This document shows, one piece after another, positions 17,891-25,751 of a stretch of 46,471 bases of DNA (position 1 is its first letter; every line of letters starts with the position of its first letter). Origin of the DNA: an uncultured Porphyromonadaceae bacterium (GTDB taxonomy: Bacteria > Bacteroidota > Bacteroidia > Bacteroidales > Muribaculaceae); contig CALEUL010000017.1 of assembly GCA_937921035.1 (NCBI GenBank), positions 1 through 46,471 on the forward strand, given 5' to 3'. A program made the translations under genes and the position numbers. The notes under the pieces were generated by a model, which saw only the letters and a program-made list of their open reading frames with translations, had not been told where the DNA came from and searched no databases.

Positions 17891-18208
17891 TCAGCTAAGG
17901 CCGATTTTGAGCACGATAAGATAGGCCGACACAACCACGATAAGTACCAGCGCGGCGATTATTGCTGTGATTGCCAGGCGTTTTGTAGAAATTTTGGTAT
18001 GAGGGATAGATACAAAACCGGACACTACAGCAAGCAGGGCGACAGTGAGCGCCGCATAGCCGTTGAACCACAACAGGGCTGCCCATGCCGTTAGGGTGAG
18101 CACAAGAGCCACCCATGCCATCGCGGAACTGCGCCGAGGCGTTGTCTGCTGCGCTTCTGCATGTTCCGGTGTGTCGGTAATGCCTTTATTCTTAGTGATG
18201 TTGTCCAT
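17891..18208 (-). CDS. Small hypothetical membrane protein
   Basis: 105 aa with a polar N-terminal segment (1-30) and about three hydrophobic helices: around 30-48, 52-68 and 79-100. No family is recognised. It has its own TAACTTTG promoter upstream and is separated from the kinase operon by another promoter. Its function cannot be stated. Confidence 0.65.
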   Translation of the reverse strand: MDNITKNKGITDTPEHAEAQQTTPRRSSAMAWVALVLTLTAWAALLWFNGYAALTVALLAVVSGFVSIPHTKISTKRLAITAIIAALVLIVVVSAYLIVLKIGLS

Positions 18209-18241
18209 CTTCTTTTCTGATTATAAACAAATTGGATGCTG

Positions 18242-18249
18242 CAAAGTTA
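18242..18249 (-). promoter_or_regulatory. -7 element TAACTTTG of the small membrane protein
   Basis: Exact TAnnTTTG match on the minus strand, about 33 bases before the ATG at 18208. The stretch 18250-18485 up to the acpP promoter is AT-rich; I see no further element in it. Confidence 0.55.
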
Positions 18250-18485
18250 AGCATTTGCAACGATATATTGTATAAATATGACAAATAATGTAAAGAAAAG
18301 TTTAACACTTTATTGCTTCTGTTCAAAAAAAATGGAGCCAATGTCGGAACGAGAGCCTGTTTAACAATTTTTGGCATAATAGTAAAATTGGATTAAATGG
18401 CTGATACTTAGTGTTATAAATTAAAAATGCCCCCGAAGGTATAACTCTAATAAAAGAAAAATTTCCGTATCTGCGAGAAAATTGC

Positions 18486-18493
18486 TTACTTTG
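18486..18493 (+). promoter_or_regulatory. -7 element TTACTTTG of acpP (one mismatch)
   Basis: Seven of eight positions fit TAnnTTTG. It is 44 bases before the acpP ATG. Confidence 0.45.
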
Positions 18494-18537
18494 CAGACTG
18501 AAATTTGAAATTTATTAATCTCACAAATATTACAATC

Positions 18538-18771
18538 ATGTCAGAAATTGCAGACCGCGTAAAAGACATCGTAGTTGAGAAGCTCGGTGTAGATCCTGAA
18601 AAAGTAACTCCCGAAGCAGCATTTACCACCGACCTCGCCGCTGATTCGCTTGATACAGTAGAACTTATCATGGACTTCGAAAAGGAATTCGGTATCACAA
18701 TCCCCGACGAAGAAGCAGAAAAGATCAAAACTGTAGGCGACGCTATCGCTTTCGTTGAAGCCAACGCTTAA
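18538..18771 (+). CDS. acpP: Acyl carrier protein
   Basis: 77-aa acidic carrier of growing fatty acyl chains. The phosphopantetheine site is Ser37 in the motif AADSLDTVEL. An in-frame ATG at 18505 would add 11 residues that do not fit the family, so the start at 18538 (MSEIADRV) is chosen. fabF follows 126 bases later, with a terminator hairpin between them, which may set more ACP than FabF. Confidence 0.97.
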   Translation: MSEIADRVKDIVVEKLGVDPEKVTPEAAFTTDLAADSLDTVELIMDFEKEFGITIPDEEAEKIKTVGDAIAFVEANA

Positions 18772-18799
18772 AAGATTTTTTCGCGTCAGCACAATACAG

Positions 18800-18838
18800 C
18801 CGCCGCAAGTTCCGCAAGGAATGCCAGCGGCGGTTTTT
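18800..18838 (+). terminator. Hairpin with T-tract between acpP and fabF
   Basis: CCGCCGC (18800-18806) pairs with GCGGCGG (18827-18833) and is followed by TTTTT. An inner TTCC/GGAA pairing lies in the loop. A second small hairpin, GGGGA/TCCCC (18853-18866), comes next. Partial read-through to fabF is likely, as no good promoter is seen before fabF. Confidence 0.65.
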
Positions 18839-18897
18839 AATATTTTCGCCCCGGGGATTTTTCCCCACTCTGAAACAGTTTAGCCACATTTGTATAT

Positions 18898-20169
18898 ATG
18901 GAACTTAAAAGAGTAGTAGTGACCGGTCTGGGTACGATCAATCCGTTAGGTAACGACGTGGACACCACATGGAAAAACGCCGTAGCAGGTGTCAGTGGTG
19001 CCGGACCTATCACACACTTCGACGCAAGTCTGTTCAAAACAAAATTTGCCTGCGAAGTTAAAGGCTATAATGCCGAAGACCACTTTGACCGCCGCAAGGC
19101 CCGTCAGCTCGACTTGTATGCACAATATGCCCTTGTGGCTGCCCGTCAGGCTGTTGCCGACTCCGGTCTGGAAACAGCACCCGAAGGCACGGTAAATAAA
19201 GACCGTGTAGGCGTAATAGTGGCTGCCGGTATCGGCGGTCTCCACACATTCGAGGAGGAAGCCGGTTACTACGCAATGAACGCCGACAAGGGACCCAAAT
19301 ACAATCCCTTCTTCATTCCCAAGATGATTGCCGATATCGCTTCGGGCCACATCTCGATGGAATACGGTTATCACGGCCCCAACTATGGTGTAGTTTCGGC
19401 CTGCGCGTCGTCGAACAATGCAATTATCGACGCATTCAACTTTATCCGTCTCGGCAAAGCCGACGCAATTCTTACCGGTGGTGCCGAAGCCGCTATCTTC
19501 CCTGCCGGTGTGGGAGGTTTCAATTCCATGCATGCTCTTTCCACCCGTAACGACAGCCCCCAGACAGCATCGCGCCCCTTCAGCGGCAGCCGCGACGGCT
19601 TTGTTATGGGCGAGGGTTCGGCAGTGCTCGTGCTCGAGGAACTTGAACACGCACTTGCCCGCGGAGCAAAAATCTACTGCGAGGTGGCAGGCGGCGGTCT
19701 CAGCGCCGACGCATACCATATCACAGCTACACATCCCGAAGGTCTGGGCGCGATTCTTGCTATGCAGGGCGCTCTCGACGATGCCGGCATGAAGCCCGAA
19801 GATATCGACTATATCAACGTTCACGGCACATCCACTCCCGTGGGCGACGTTTCCGAGGTTAAGGCTATCGTGAAGCTCTTCGGTGATCACGCCAAGGAAC
19901 TCAACATTTCGTCCACCAAGTCCATGACCGGCCACCTGCTTGGCGCTACCGGTGCTATGGAAGCCCTGTTCAGTGTTCTGGCAGTGCGCGACGATATCGT
20001 TCCTCCCACAATCAACCACGATGAAGAGGATCTGGACGAGAACATCGATTACTCGCTTAACTTTACATTCAACAAGGCTCAAAAGCGCACTGTAAATGTA
20101 GCGCTCAGCAACGCCTTCGGTTTCGGCGGCCACAATGCCACCGTGATTGTAAAGAAATATCAGAAGTAA
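18898..20169 (+). CDS. fabF: Beta-ketoacyl-ACP synthase II
   Basis: Condensing enzyme that elongates fatty acids with malonyl-ACP, 423 aa. The active-site Cys169 is in VVSACASSNN; the two catalytic histidines are in NVHGTSTPVGD and SMTGHLLGATGA; the C-terminal NAFGFGGHNAT motif is present. Length and order match the KAS II family. It follows acpP, a standard pairing. Confidence 0.97.
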   Translation: MELKRVVVTGLGTINPLGNDVDTTWKNAVAGVSGAGPITHFDASLFKTKFACEVKGYNAEDHFDRRKARQLDLYAQYALVAARQAVADSGLETAPEGTVNKDRVGVIVAAGIGGLHTFEEEAGYYAMNADKGPKYNPFFIPKMIADIASGHISMEYGYHGPNYGVVSACASSNNAIIDAFNFIRLGKADAILTGGAEAAIFPAGVGGFNSMHALSTRNDSPQTASRPFSGSRDGFVMGEGSAVLVLEELEHALARGAKIYCEVAGGGLSADAYHITATHPEGLGAILAMQGALDDAGMKPEDIDYINVHGTSTPVGDVSEVKAIVKLFGDHAKELNISSTKSMTGHLLGATGAMEALFSVLAVRDDIVPPTINHDEEDLDENIDYSLNFTFNKAQKRTVNVALSNAFGFGGHNATVIVKKYQK

Positions 20170-20193
20170 GTCTTCCCGATTCTTTGAACTTTT

Positions 20194-20235
20194 ACAGGAG
20201 TTGCATGCGCATGCGCAAGGCAGCTCCTGTTTTTT
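20194..20235 (+). terminator. Terminator after fabF
   Basis: ACAGGAG (20194-20200) pairs with CTCCTGT (20224-20230), followed by a T run. It separates fabF from mtnN. Confidence 0.75.
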
Positions 20236-20247
20236 AATTTTACATCT

Positions 20248-20925
20248 ATGAAAACCGGCATCATAGTGGCTATGGACAAGGAGATGCGTCTTCTCCTGCC
20301 CCTGTTGGCCAACTGTTCTACTGTAACTCTTAATAATTTTGAATTCCATACCGGCACAATAGGCGGACACGAGGTTGTGGCCGTAAAGTGCGGTATAGGC
20401 AAGGTGAATGCGGCGATAGGCGCGCTCACGCTTATCGAGAATTTCCATCCTTCGCTGGTGCTGAATTCCGGTGTGGCCGGAGGTACCGGCGCCGGCACAC
20501 CGCGTGCCGAGATTTTAGATGTCGTTTTGGCATCCCGTATAGCTTACCATGATGTGTGGTGCGGTCCGGGTACGGAGCCTGGCGTTGCCGCCGGATGTCC
20601 GCAGTTTTTCGAATGTCCATTGCCGGTCGACATACGCGCTGCCCTCGGCGCCAAGGAAGGCCTCCTTGCCTCCGGCGATATATTTGTGGACAGCGAGGAG
20701 GATCTGCGTCGTATTCTGGCTCTCTATCCCGATGCCATAGCCGTTGACATGGAATCGGCGGCTATCGCCCAGACATGCTACACAAAGGGCGTTCCTTTCG
20801 TATGCCTGCGTGTGGTTAGCGACACTCCAGGCGGAGATGGCAACATGGCTGCGTACAACAATTTCTGGACTATTGCTCCCGAGCGTACTTTCGAAGCTGT
20901 GGAGCGGTTGCTTCAGCTCCTCTGA
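20248..20925 (+). CDS. mtnN: 5'-methylthioadenosine/S-adenosylhomocysteine nucleosidase
   Basis: Cleaves MTA and SAH to adenine and the thioribose product, in the methyl cycle and autoinducer-2 route, 225 aa. Glu12 (near MDKEM), Glu169 in VDMESAA and Asp192 in VVSDTPGGD correspond to the catalytic residues of the E. coli enzyme. The next gene begins on the last base of its stop (TGATG). Confidence 0.93.
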   Translation: MKTGIIVAMDKEMRLLLPLLANCSTVTLNNFEFHTGTIGGHEVVAVKCGIGKVNAAIGALTLIENFHPSLVLNSGVAGGTGAGTPRAEILDVVLASRIAYHDVWCGPGTEPGVAAGCPQFFECPLPVDIRAALGAKEGLLASGDIFVDSEEDLRRILALYPDAIAVDMESAAIAQTCYTKGVPFVCLRVVSDTPGGDGNMAAYNNFWTIAPERTFEAVERLLQLL

Positions 20926-21590
20926 TGAAGGATCTGAGACCTGCGCGGGGCAGCCGCAAGGTGCGCGAGATGATTGCCGAAGGCGAACACGAGACCCAGG
21001 ATTTCAAGTTCGCCATTAGCGACGCCCGCAAGATTGCCCGCTCCATATCGGCATTCGCCAACAACCGTGGCGGGCGTCTGCTTATAGGCGTGAAGGATAA
21101 CGGCGCCATCGCCGGGGTTCGCAACGAGGAGGATGTGTTTGTTGTAGAACAGGCCGCCGAGCGTTATTGTCGCCCGTCGCAGACTGTAGATTTCAAGGCT
21201 TACCGCATCGACGGTACGCTGTGCATTATCGTAGCCGAGGTAGAGGCTTCCGCAGACCGTCCTGTGTTTGCAGGAGAGCCCGACGGAACATGGAAGGCAT
21301 ACTATCGAGTGGCCGACGAGAATATTGCCGCGCATCCGCTGATGGTGCGTGCGTGGCAGATGAGCGCGTCGGCTGCCGGAGGCATATTCTCGCCGGAAGG
21401 ATCGTACTCGCGCCTTTTGGATCTGCTTGGACGCAGGGATGCCGTGTCGGACAGCCGCGAGGTTGCTCTGGAGTTGCATATTTCACAGGCTGCCGCCGAC
21501 GAGGCTGTGGCGCGTCTGGCCTCTATGGACCTTATTGAGTTTTTCTTTGAATCGCCTTCGTTCAGGATACGCCTGAAGCGGAATCAGTAG
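20925..21590 (+). CDS. AlbA_2/Schlafen-type putative DNA-binding protein
   Basis: 221 aa. The N-terminal part (about 15-125) has the AlbA_2 pattern, ETQDFKFAISDARKIARSIS followed by AFANNRGGRLLIGVKDNG. The C-terminal part (about 155-215) looks like a winged helix (SREVALELHISQAAADEAVA). The family is linked to nucleic-acid binding and regulation; the exact role is unknown. It is translationally coupled to mtnN and converges with the PCMD gene, overlapping its stop by seven bases. Confidence 0.8.
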   Translation: MKDLRPARGSRKVREMIAEGEHETQDFKFAISDARKIARSISAFANNRGGRLLIGVKDNGAIAGVRNEEDVFVVEQAAERYCRPSQTVDFKAYRIDGTLCIIVAEVEASADRPVFAGEPDGTWKAYYRVADENIAAHPLMVRAWQMSASAAGGIFSPEGSYSRLLDLLGRRDAVSDSREVALELHISQAAADEAVARLASMDLIEFFFESPSFRIRLKRNQ

Positions 21591-22540
21591 ACCATACCGA
21601 CATTATCCACCCACATGGTCATTCCCAGCGTGCCGGTGTAGGGTTCGCCGCTGCCGGAGGAGAACATCACTATCATGTGCGTGGGTGTGGCGCCGGCATC
21701 GTCCCAGCCTTCCTCTATAACAGGTACCATCTCGCCCTTGCTGTTGTGCGAGTAGTAGCTCTTGTCCTTTGGAATGAGGCCCATGTAGGTCTTGTAATAG
21801 GGTTCGCGGGATATGTCGCCGTAGTGAATCTTGCATTGATGTCCGTTTATCCAGCCGTCGGTGGATTTGTTGAAGCGTTCGCGTCCTGTTCCCACACGTT
21901 TTGCATGCAGGTTGCCGTCGGCGTCCTCCCACCGGCGCTGCAGGAATACAAGCGCTTCGGCATTGTCGACGCCGGGGATGGATTTCTTACTTCCGAAGCC
22001 ACTGCTGTATGTCATCTCTCCGGTGGGCGGAACCTCGAGTTTGTAATCGAAGCACATAGCCTTCGGGCGCTTTGTAAAAGGTATGCCGTTCTCCATTTTT
22101 GAGTAGGGGCTTGTGGTGGAGCGGATAGGTTCTATTATCTGGCCCAGAAAAATGGTGCCGGCTACCATTACATCTATGTTTATAAGACCGATAGCCTTGC
22201 AGTGCTCCATCATTGTTGTGAGTTTGGCGCATTTGTCGCCAGGACCGCGGTCGTCGGGAAAGACGGCATTGCTCACTTTTGTGATTCCGACAACCTTTGC
22301 CATGATGTTTGAAGACCCCCAGGGCGTACCCCCGAGTCGCTTGTATGGTTCAGATCCTTTTATGGTGCGCGTCGGACCGATGGCATAGCATTTACGCCAT
22401 TTTCCGCCTATTACGGCAGATTCCTTTATATCGCGCGTAACCCACTGGTTGAAGTCGCCGAAAGGTAGAAGCTCGGAATTCTGGCCGGCGGCGAGCGCAG
22501 CTCCGAGGAATATTGCGCATAGTGTTGATGAAGTTCTCAT
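21584..22540 (-). CDS. PCMD-domain secreted protein
   Basis: 318 aa with an N-terminal signal peptide ending near AAGQNSE. The body resembles the PCMD (putative carbohydrate metabolism) family of Bacteroidetes, with features such as FGDFNQWV and the closing LGMTMWVDNVGMVY. It likely binds or handles glycans at the cell surface, but no catalytic residues are visible. It is the last gene of the SusC/SusD-type locus, 26 bases after the previous stop. Confidence 0.75.
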   Translation of the reverse strand: MRTSSTLCAIFLGAALAAGQNSELLPFGDFNQWVTRDIKESAVIGGKWRKCYAIGPTRTIKGSEPYKRLGGTPWGSSNIMAKVVGITKVSNAVFPDDRGPGDKCAKLTTMMEHCKAIGLINIDVMVAGTIFLGQIIEPIRSTTSPYSKMENGIPFTKRPKAMCFDYKLEVPPTGEMTYSSGFGSKKSIPGVDNAEALVFLQRRWEDADGNLHAKRVGTGRERFNKSTDGWINGHQCKIHYGDISREPYYKTYMGLIPKDKSYYSHNSKGEMVPVIEEGWDDAGATPTHMIVMFSSGSGEPYTGTLGMTMWVDNVGMVY

Positions 22541-22566
22541 TGATTGTAGTGTTGTGCACGTGAAAG

Positions 22567-22995
22567 TCAGTAGCGTTCGCTGTATTTTGCAAGATCCTCG
22601 TTATATCGGTCGAGGTCGTGGTATTCTTTGGCGTTATTTTTGTCGAGCAGTCCGGCGTTGTCCGCGCGGTAGAGCGTCGAGCCGATAGTGAACATATAAC
22701 CGAATTTCTCGAGGTATTCGGGTGTTGCCGTAAGCAGTCGCCACCGATGGTTTCGGACGCTGTCGGGCAATTCAGATATTTCCTTGGTGCTGTTTACAAG
22801 ATATTGGAGTATCGCTTTGTTCTGAGCAATCATTTCCGCATAGTCGCTCTGCGACAGGCTGTCGCGGTTTTCTATTTTAACAGAGAGGTCGCGGCATAGG
22901 TTTCCATCGTAGTCCGAAGCAATCTGTCCGGAGCCGGAGCACGATGGAAAGATAGGAATAAGTGCAGTCAGGATTATGTAGAATAAGTGTTTCAT
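22567..22995 (-). CDS. Hypothetical lipoprotein
   Basis: 142 aa. A hydrophobic signal ends in FPSC (Cys19), so it is probably lipid-anchored. The rest is helical and charged and matches no family I recognise. It lies between the hydrolase and PCMD genes; a strong hairpin (23009-23034) sits just before its ATG. Confidence 0.7.
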   Translation of the reverse strand: MKHLFYIILTALIPIFPSCSGSGQIASDYDGNLCRDLSVKIENRDSLSQSDYAEMIAQNKAILQYLVNSTKEISELPDSVRNHRWRLLTATPEYLEKFGYMFTIGSTLYRADNAGLLDKNNAKEYHDLDRYNEDLAKYSERY

Positions 22996-23008
22996 GTCAG
23001 TTTAATCC

Positions 23009-23034
23009 GGAGGCATGGATGCTTCCATGCCTCC
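23009..23034 (-). other. Perfect 11-bp hairpin in the operon
   Basis: GGAGGCATGGA (23009-23019) pairs with TCCATGCCTCC (23024-23034). It lies between the hydrolase stop and the lipoprotein start. No T-run follows on either strand, so a simple intrinsic terminator is unlikely; an RNA-stability or processing element is possible. Confidence 0.6.
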
Positions 23035-23051
23035 GTGTGAAGAAGTCTTAT

Positions 23052-25676
23052 TTATTTAACCCACTTCAGCGCGATAATGTTCGCTCCTGAAATGTGGATA
23101 ATGTAGCAACCGCTTTCGCGGGCATTCAGCGGTACCAGTCCATCGGCATCGGGCTGAGCTGACTGTACGAGGCGTCCGGTGGTGTCGTAGACGTTTACAA
23201 GGCGCGTTCCTGCCGGTGTGTGTAGGATGTCGTCGGCAATATAGGTGCCGTCGGCAGCGCTCGCATCTGTAATGCCGGCAGTGGACGAGTAAACGAAGGT
23301 GCGTACAGGGCAGTAGTCGGTGTTCACCGCCGACGAGCTCGTTGACAGGTTGTAGGTACCGCGGGCGCGAACGTAGTACGTCTGGCCGTCGGCAAGTGCT
23401 TTGCCACCGACTTTTATGTCGCCGAGGGCACGGCTGGCGGTTTCGAAATCTTTCAGAGTGCCTTTGTATATCGAGCGAGCGGGGAAAGAGGTGGTGGCGG
23501 AAATCTCGATGTTTACAAGAGCCATGCCGGGCCACGGTGCAACCCGGATGCACTCGTTGGAGTGGAGAACCTGGCCGTCGGAGGCAGGATTTATCAGTAC
23601 GGGTGCGTCGTATACGATGTCTTCGGTGCGGAACGATACCGGGGCGGATATCGATGTTGATCCGTTGCGTGCGGCGCTGACGCGGGCATAATATTCTGTT
23701 CCGGTTTTAAGGACGTTCTCCGGTACGGTTACTTCTGCAGAGCTGACTTCGGCGGTGTAGTCGATAGTACGGAACGATTTGACGGATGAAATCTCGAGAG
23801 TGTACGCAGCTCCTTCGCCGGCGGCTGTCCATTTCACTGTAGGGCAGATGGAAGCGGCGCTCTCGCCCTCTACGGGAGTTGTTATGACGATGCGCGACGC
23901 TGTGAGCGAGCTGACGGCACTGACGGCTTCGGCTCCGTTGGCACGCAGAACGCGCACGCGCCAGAAGATGGTGTCGCCGTCGGCATAGTCGGCCACAAAA
24001 CGCGAGGGTAGCGTCTGTGAGGTACATTCCGCGCAGTATTTGACATTGGTAAACGAGGCGTCGGACGCAGTCTCCACCATATATCGGCCTGGTTCGGCTT
24101 TCCATTGGAAGTCGAATAGGTCGCTTGCGGCGGTTCCGTCGGCGGGGTATATTAATACGGGTGTTTCGGCAGTGCCGGCTTCGGTGTTCTCGAACAGCGG
24201 TGCGTGTTCGTAGCCGTAACGGTCATAAACGGCCACGGCGAAGTGCATGTCGGCCAAGTCGTCGGGGATGGTGTAGCTGTCGGTGTACCGTACGGCGGCA
24301 AGTCGGTTGCGGTCGCATGCGAAATCAGGTGTTGCCTCGTCGGCCGGAACGGCATATACGGTGTAGCGTTGGAAAACTTTGTCGATCGGGCCCTCCCACC
24401 GCAGTTGATTGCCTTCGCGGCGCACGTTGCTTACGGCAGCTGGTCTATAGCTTCCGCGCCACGGTTGCAGCGGCTGCAGGGTCTGTGTCTGGAAGCGTTC
24501 GGCGGCAAGGATTTTGCCCCACGATGTGAGCGGTCCTCCCTCGAAGCGTTCGGAGTAGTTTACGTAGGCGCCGTAGTCGAAGAACACCACGCCATTCTCG
24601 TTGGGGCGCAGATGCGAGCGCATGTACGAAATCTCGTGCAGGTATTCTGCGGCTTTGTTCGTTCTGAGGCGCGAGAGGTCTACGGAGGTGTAAAGATGTC
24701 GCCCGAAGTGGGGTACGGCGGTGCTATACCAGTCGGTGAGGCTCTCGAACATGTCGGCCCAATATACTTGTGGCGAGAGGAAATCCAGGAGGCCGTCGTT
24801 AAGCCATTTTATGGGATCGGCGTGCAGGCTGTCGTACTGCATGTCGCCGTGCGGGGCGGGCTCGAGGCCGTAATCAGCGATGTCGGGAGGCGATATGCGT
24901 CCTGCAGGCCCGATGCTGAATACCGCGTATGGGCGTGCTGCTTTGACGGCATCGCGCGATCGGCGCACTGTCTCGTTCACGTTTTCGCGGCGCCATGCGT
25001 CCTGAAGCAGTTTTCCGCCGGAGGCTTTGTAGGCATTGTACTGTGCAGAATCGAGCTTTGTTGGGGTGTTGCTTGTGTAGAAATAGTCGTCGAAGATCAT
25101 GCCGTCGATGTCGTATTTGGTGGCTATTTCGCTTACGACGGCCTCGATGCGGTTCTGAACTTCGGGAATGCCCGGGTTGAGGATTATCTGGGATTTCTGG
25201 CGGATGAGCCACTCCGGGTGAGAGTTCTCATAGTTCAGTTCTCCGGCACCGTAAGTTCCCCCTGAGGAGTAGCGGTATGGATTGACCCATGCGTATACTT
25301 CCATGCCACGTTCGTGGCATGCTTCAACAAGGTACTCGAAGGGGTCGAAGGCGGGTGTACCGCCTCGGCTGCCGGCAATCTGAGTTGCGTATGGCTCGTA
25401 GCTGGACTGGTAAGTGGCGTCGCAGTTTGCGCGGGCATGGTAGTAGATTGTGTTAACGCCCTGCGATCTTAGTCTGTCCAGATCTTTGCCGAGATTTGTG
25501 CGTTTAGCCGCAGCGTTGGCTTCGGTTATTGCTCCGCCGGGCCATGTAGAGTTTAGAAATGGCGATGTCCAGACTGCGCGGTGCTCGCGTGTAGGCGCGT
25601 CGCGGTCCGGGATGGCCTGAGTCTGAGCCTGAAATGTGATAGCGGCGCAGACAAAGAGAACGAAAGTGTTTTTCAT
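23052..25676 (-). CDS. GHL10-type (DUF187) glycosyl hydrolase with T9SS-like tail
   Basis: 874 aa. After a signal peptide (to about residue 20), the catalytic-like domain (about 28-390) has the GHL10/DUF187 pattern: REHRAVWTSPFLNSTWPGG, then VNTIYYHARANC, then DIDGMIFDDYFY. Several beta-sandwich repeats follow (about 430-790). The C-terminus resembles a type IX secretion sorting domain (VYDTTGRLVQSA, then GCYIIHISG). It probably cleaves a glycan or peptidoglycan-like polymer outside the cell; the substrate is not clear. It follows the PKD lipoprotein gene after a 75-base gap holding a hairpin. Confidence 0.85.
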   Translation of the reverse strand: MKNTFVLFVCAAITFQAQTQAIPDRDAPTREHRAVWTSPFLNSTWPGGAITEANAAAKRTNLGKDLDRLRSQGVNTIYYHARANCDATYQSSYEPYATQIAGSRGGTPAFDPFEYLVEACHERGMEVYAWVNPYRYSSGGTYGAGELNYENSHPEWLIRQKSQIILNPGIPEVQNRIEAVVSEIATKYDIDGMIFDDYFYTSNTPTKLDSAQYNAYKASGGKLLQDAWRRENVNETVRRSRDAVKAARPYAVFSIGPAGRISPPDIADYGLEPAPHGDMQYDSLHADPIKWLNDGLLDFLSPQVYWADMFESLTDWYSTAVPHFGRHLYTSVDLSRLRTNKAAEYLHEISYMRSHLRPNENGVVFFDYGAYVNYSERFEGGPLTSWGKILAAERFQTQTLQPLQPWRGSYRPAAVSNVRREGNQLRWEGPIDKVFQRYTVYAVPADEATPDFACDRNRLAAVRYTDSYTIPDDLADMHFAVAVYDRYGYEHAPLFENTEAGTAETPVLIYPADGTAASDLFDFQWKAEPGRYMVETASDASFTNVKYCAECTSQTLPSRFVADYADGDTIFWRVRVLRANGAEAVSAVSSLTASRIVITTPVEGESAASICPTVKWTAAGEGAAYTLEISSVKSFRTIDYTAEVSSAEVTVPENVLKTGTEYYARVSAARNGSTSISAPVSFRTEDIVYDAPVLINPASDGQVLHSNECIRVAPWPGMALVNIEISATTSFPARSIYKGTLKDFETASRALGDIKVGGKALADGQTYYVRARGTYNLSTSSSAVNTDYCPVRTFVYSSTAGITDASAADGTYIADDILHTPAGTRLVNVYDTTGRLVQSAQPDADGLVPLNARESGCYIIHISGANIIALKWVK

Positions 25677-25695
25677 AGCCGGTGTGTTTTATAAT

Positions 25696-25730
25696 GAAAG
25701 CAGGTCCAGTCGATCGCCGAACCTGCTTTC
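25696..25730 (-). other. Perfect 10-bp hairpin between PKD lipoprotein and hydrolase genes
   Basis: GAAAGCAGGT (25696-25705) pairs with ACCTGCTTTC (25721-25730), flanked by further TTTTATAA/TTATAAAA complementarity. It could be a partial terminator or an mRNA processing or stability structure. The downstream tract on the minus strand is only weakly T-rich. Confidence 0.55.
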
Positions 25731-25751
25731 TTACAGTTATAAAATCTTTTC

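Noticed and set aside
18946..20448. 500-aa open frame on the minus strand opposite fabF
   Set aside because: Antisense to a certain gene and across its terminator.
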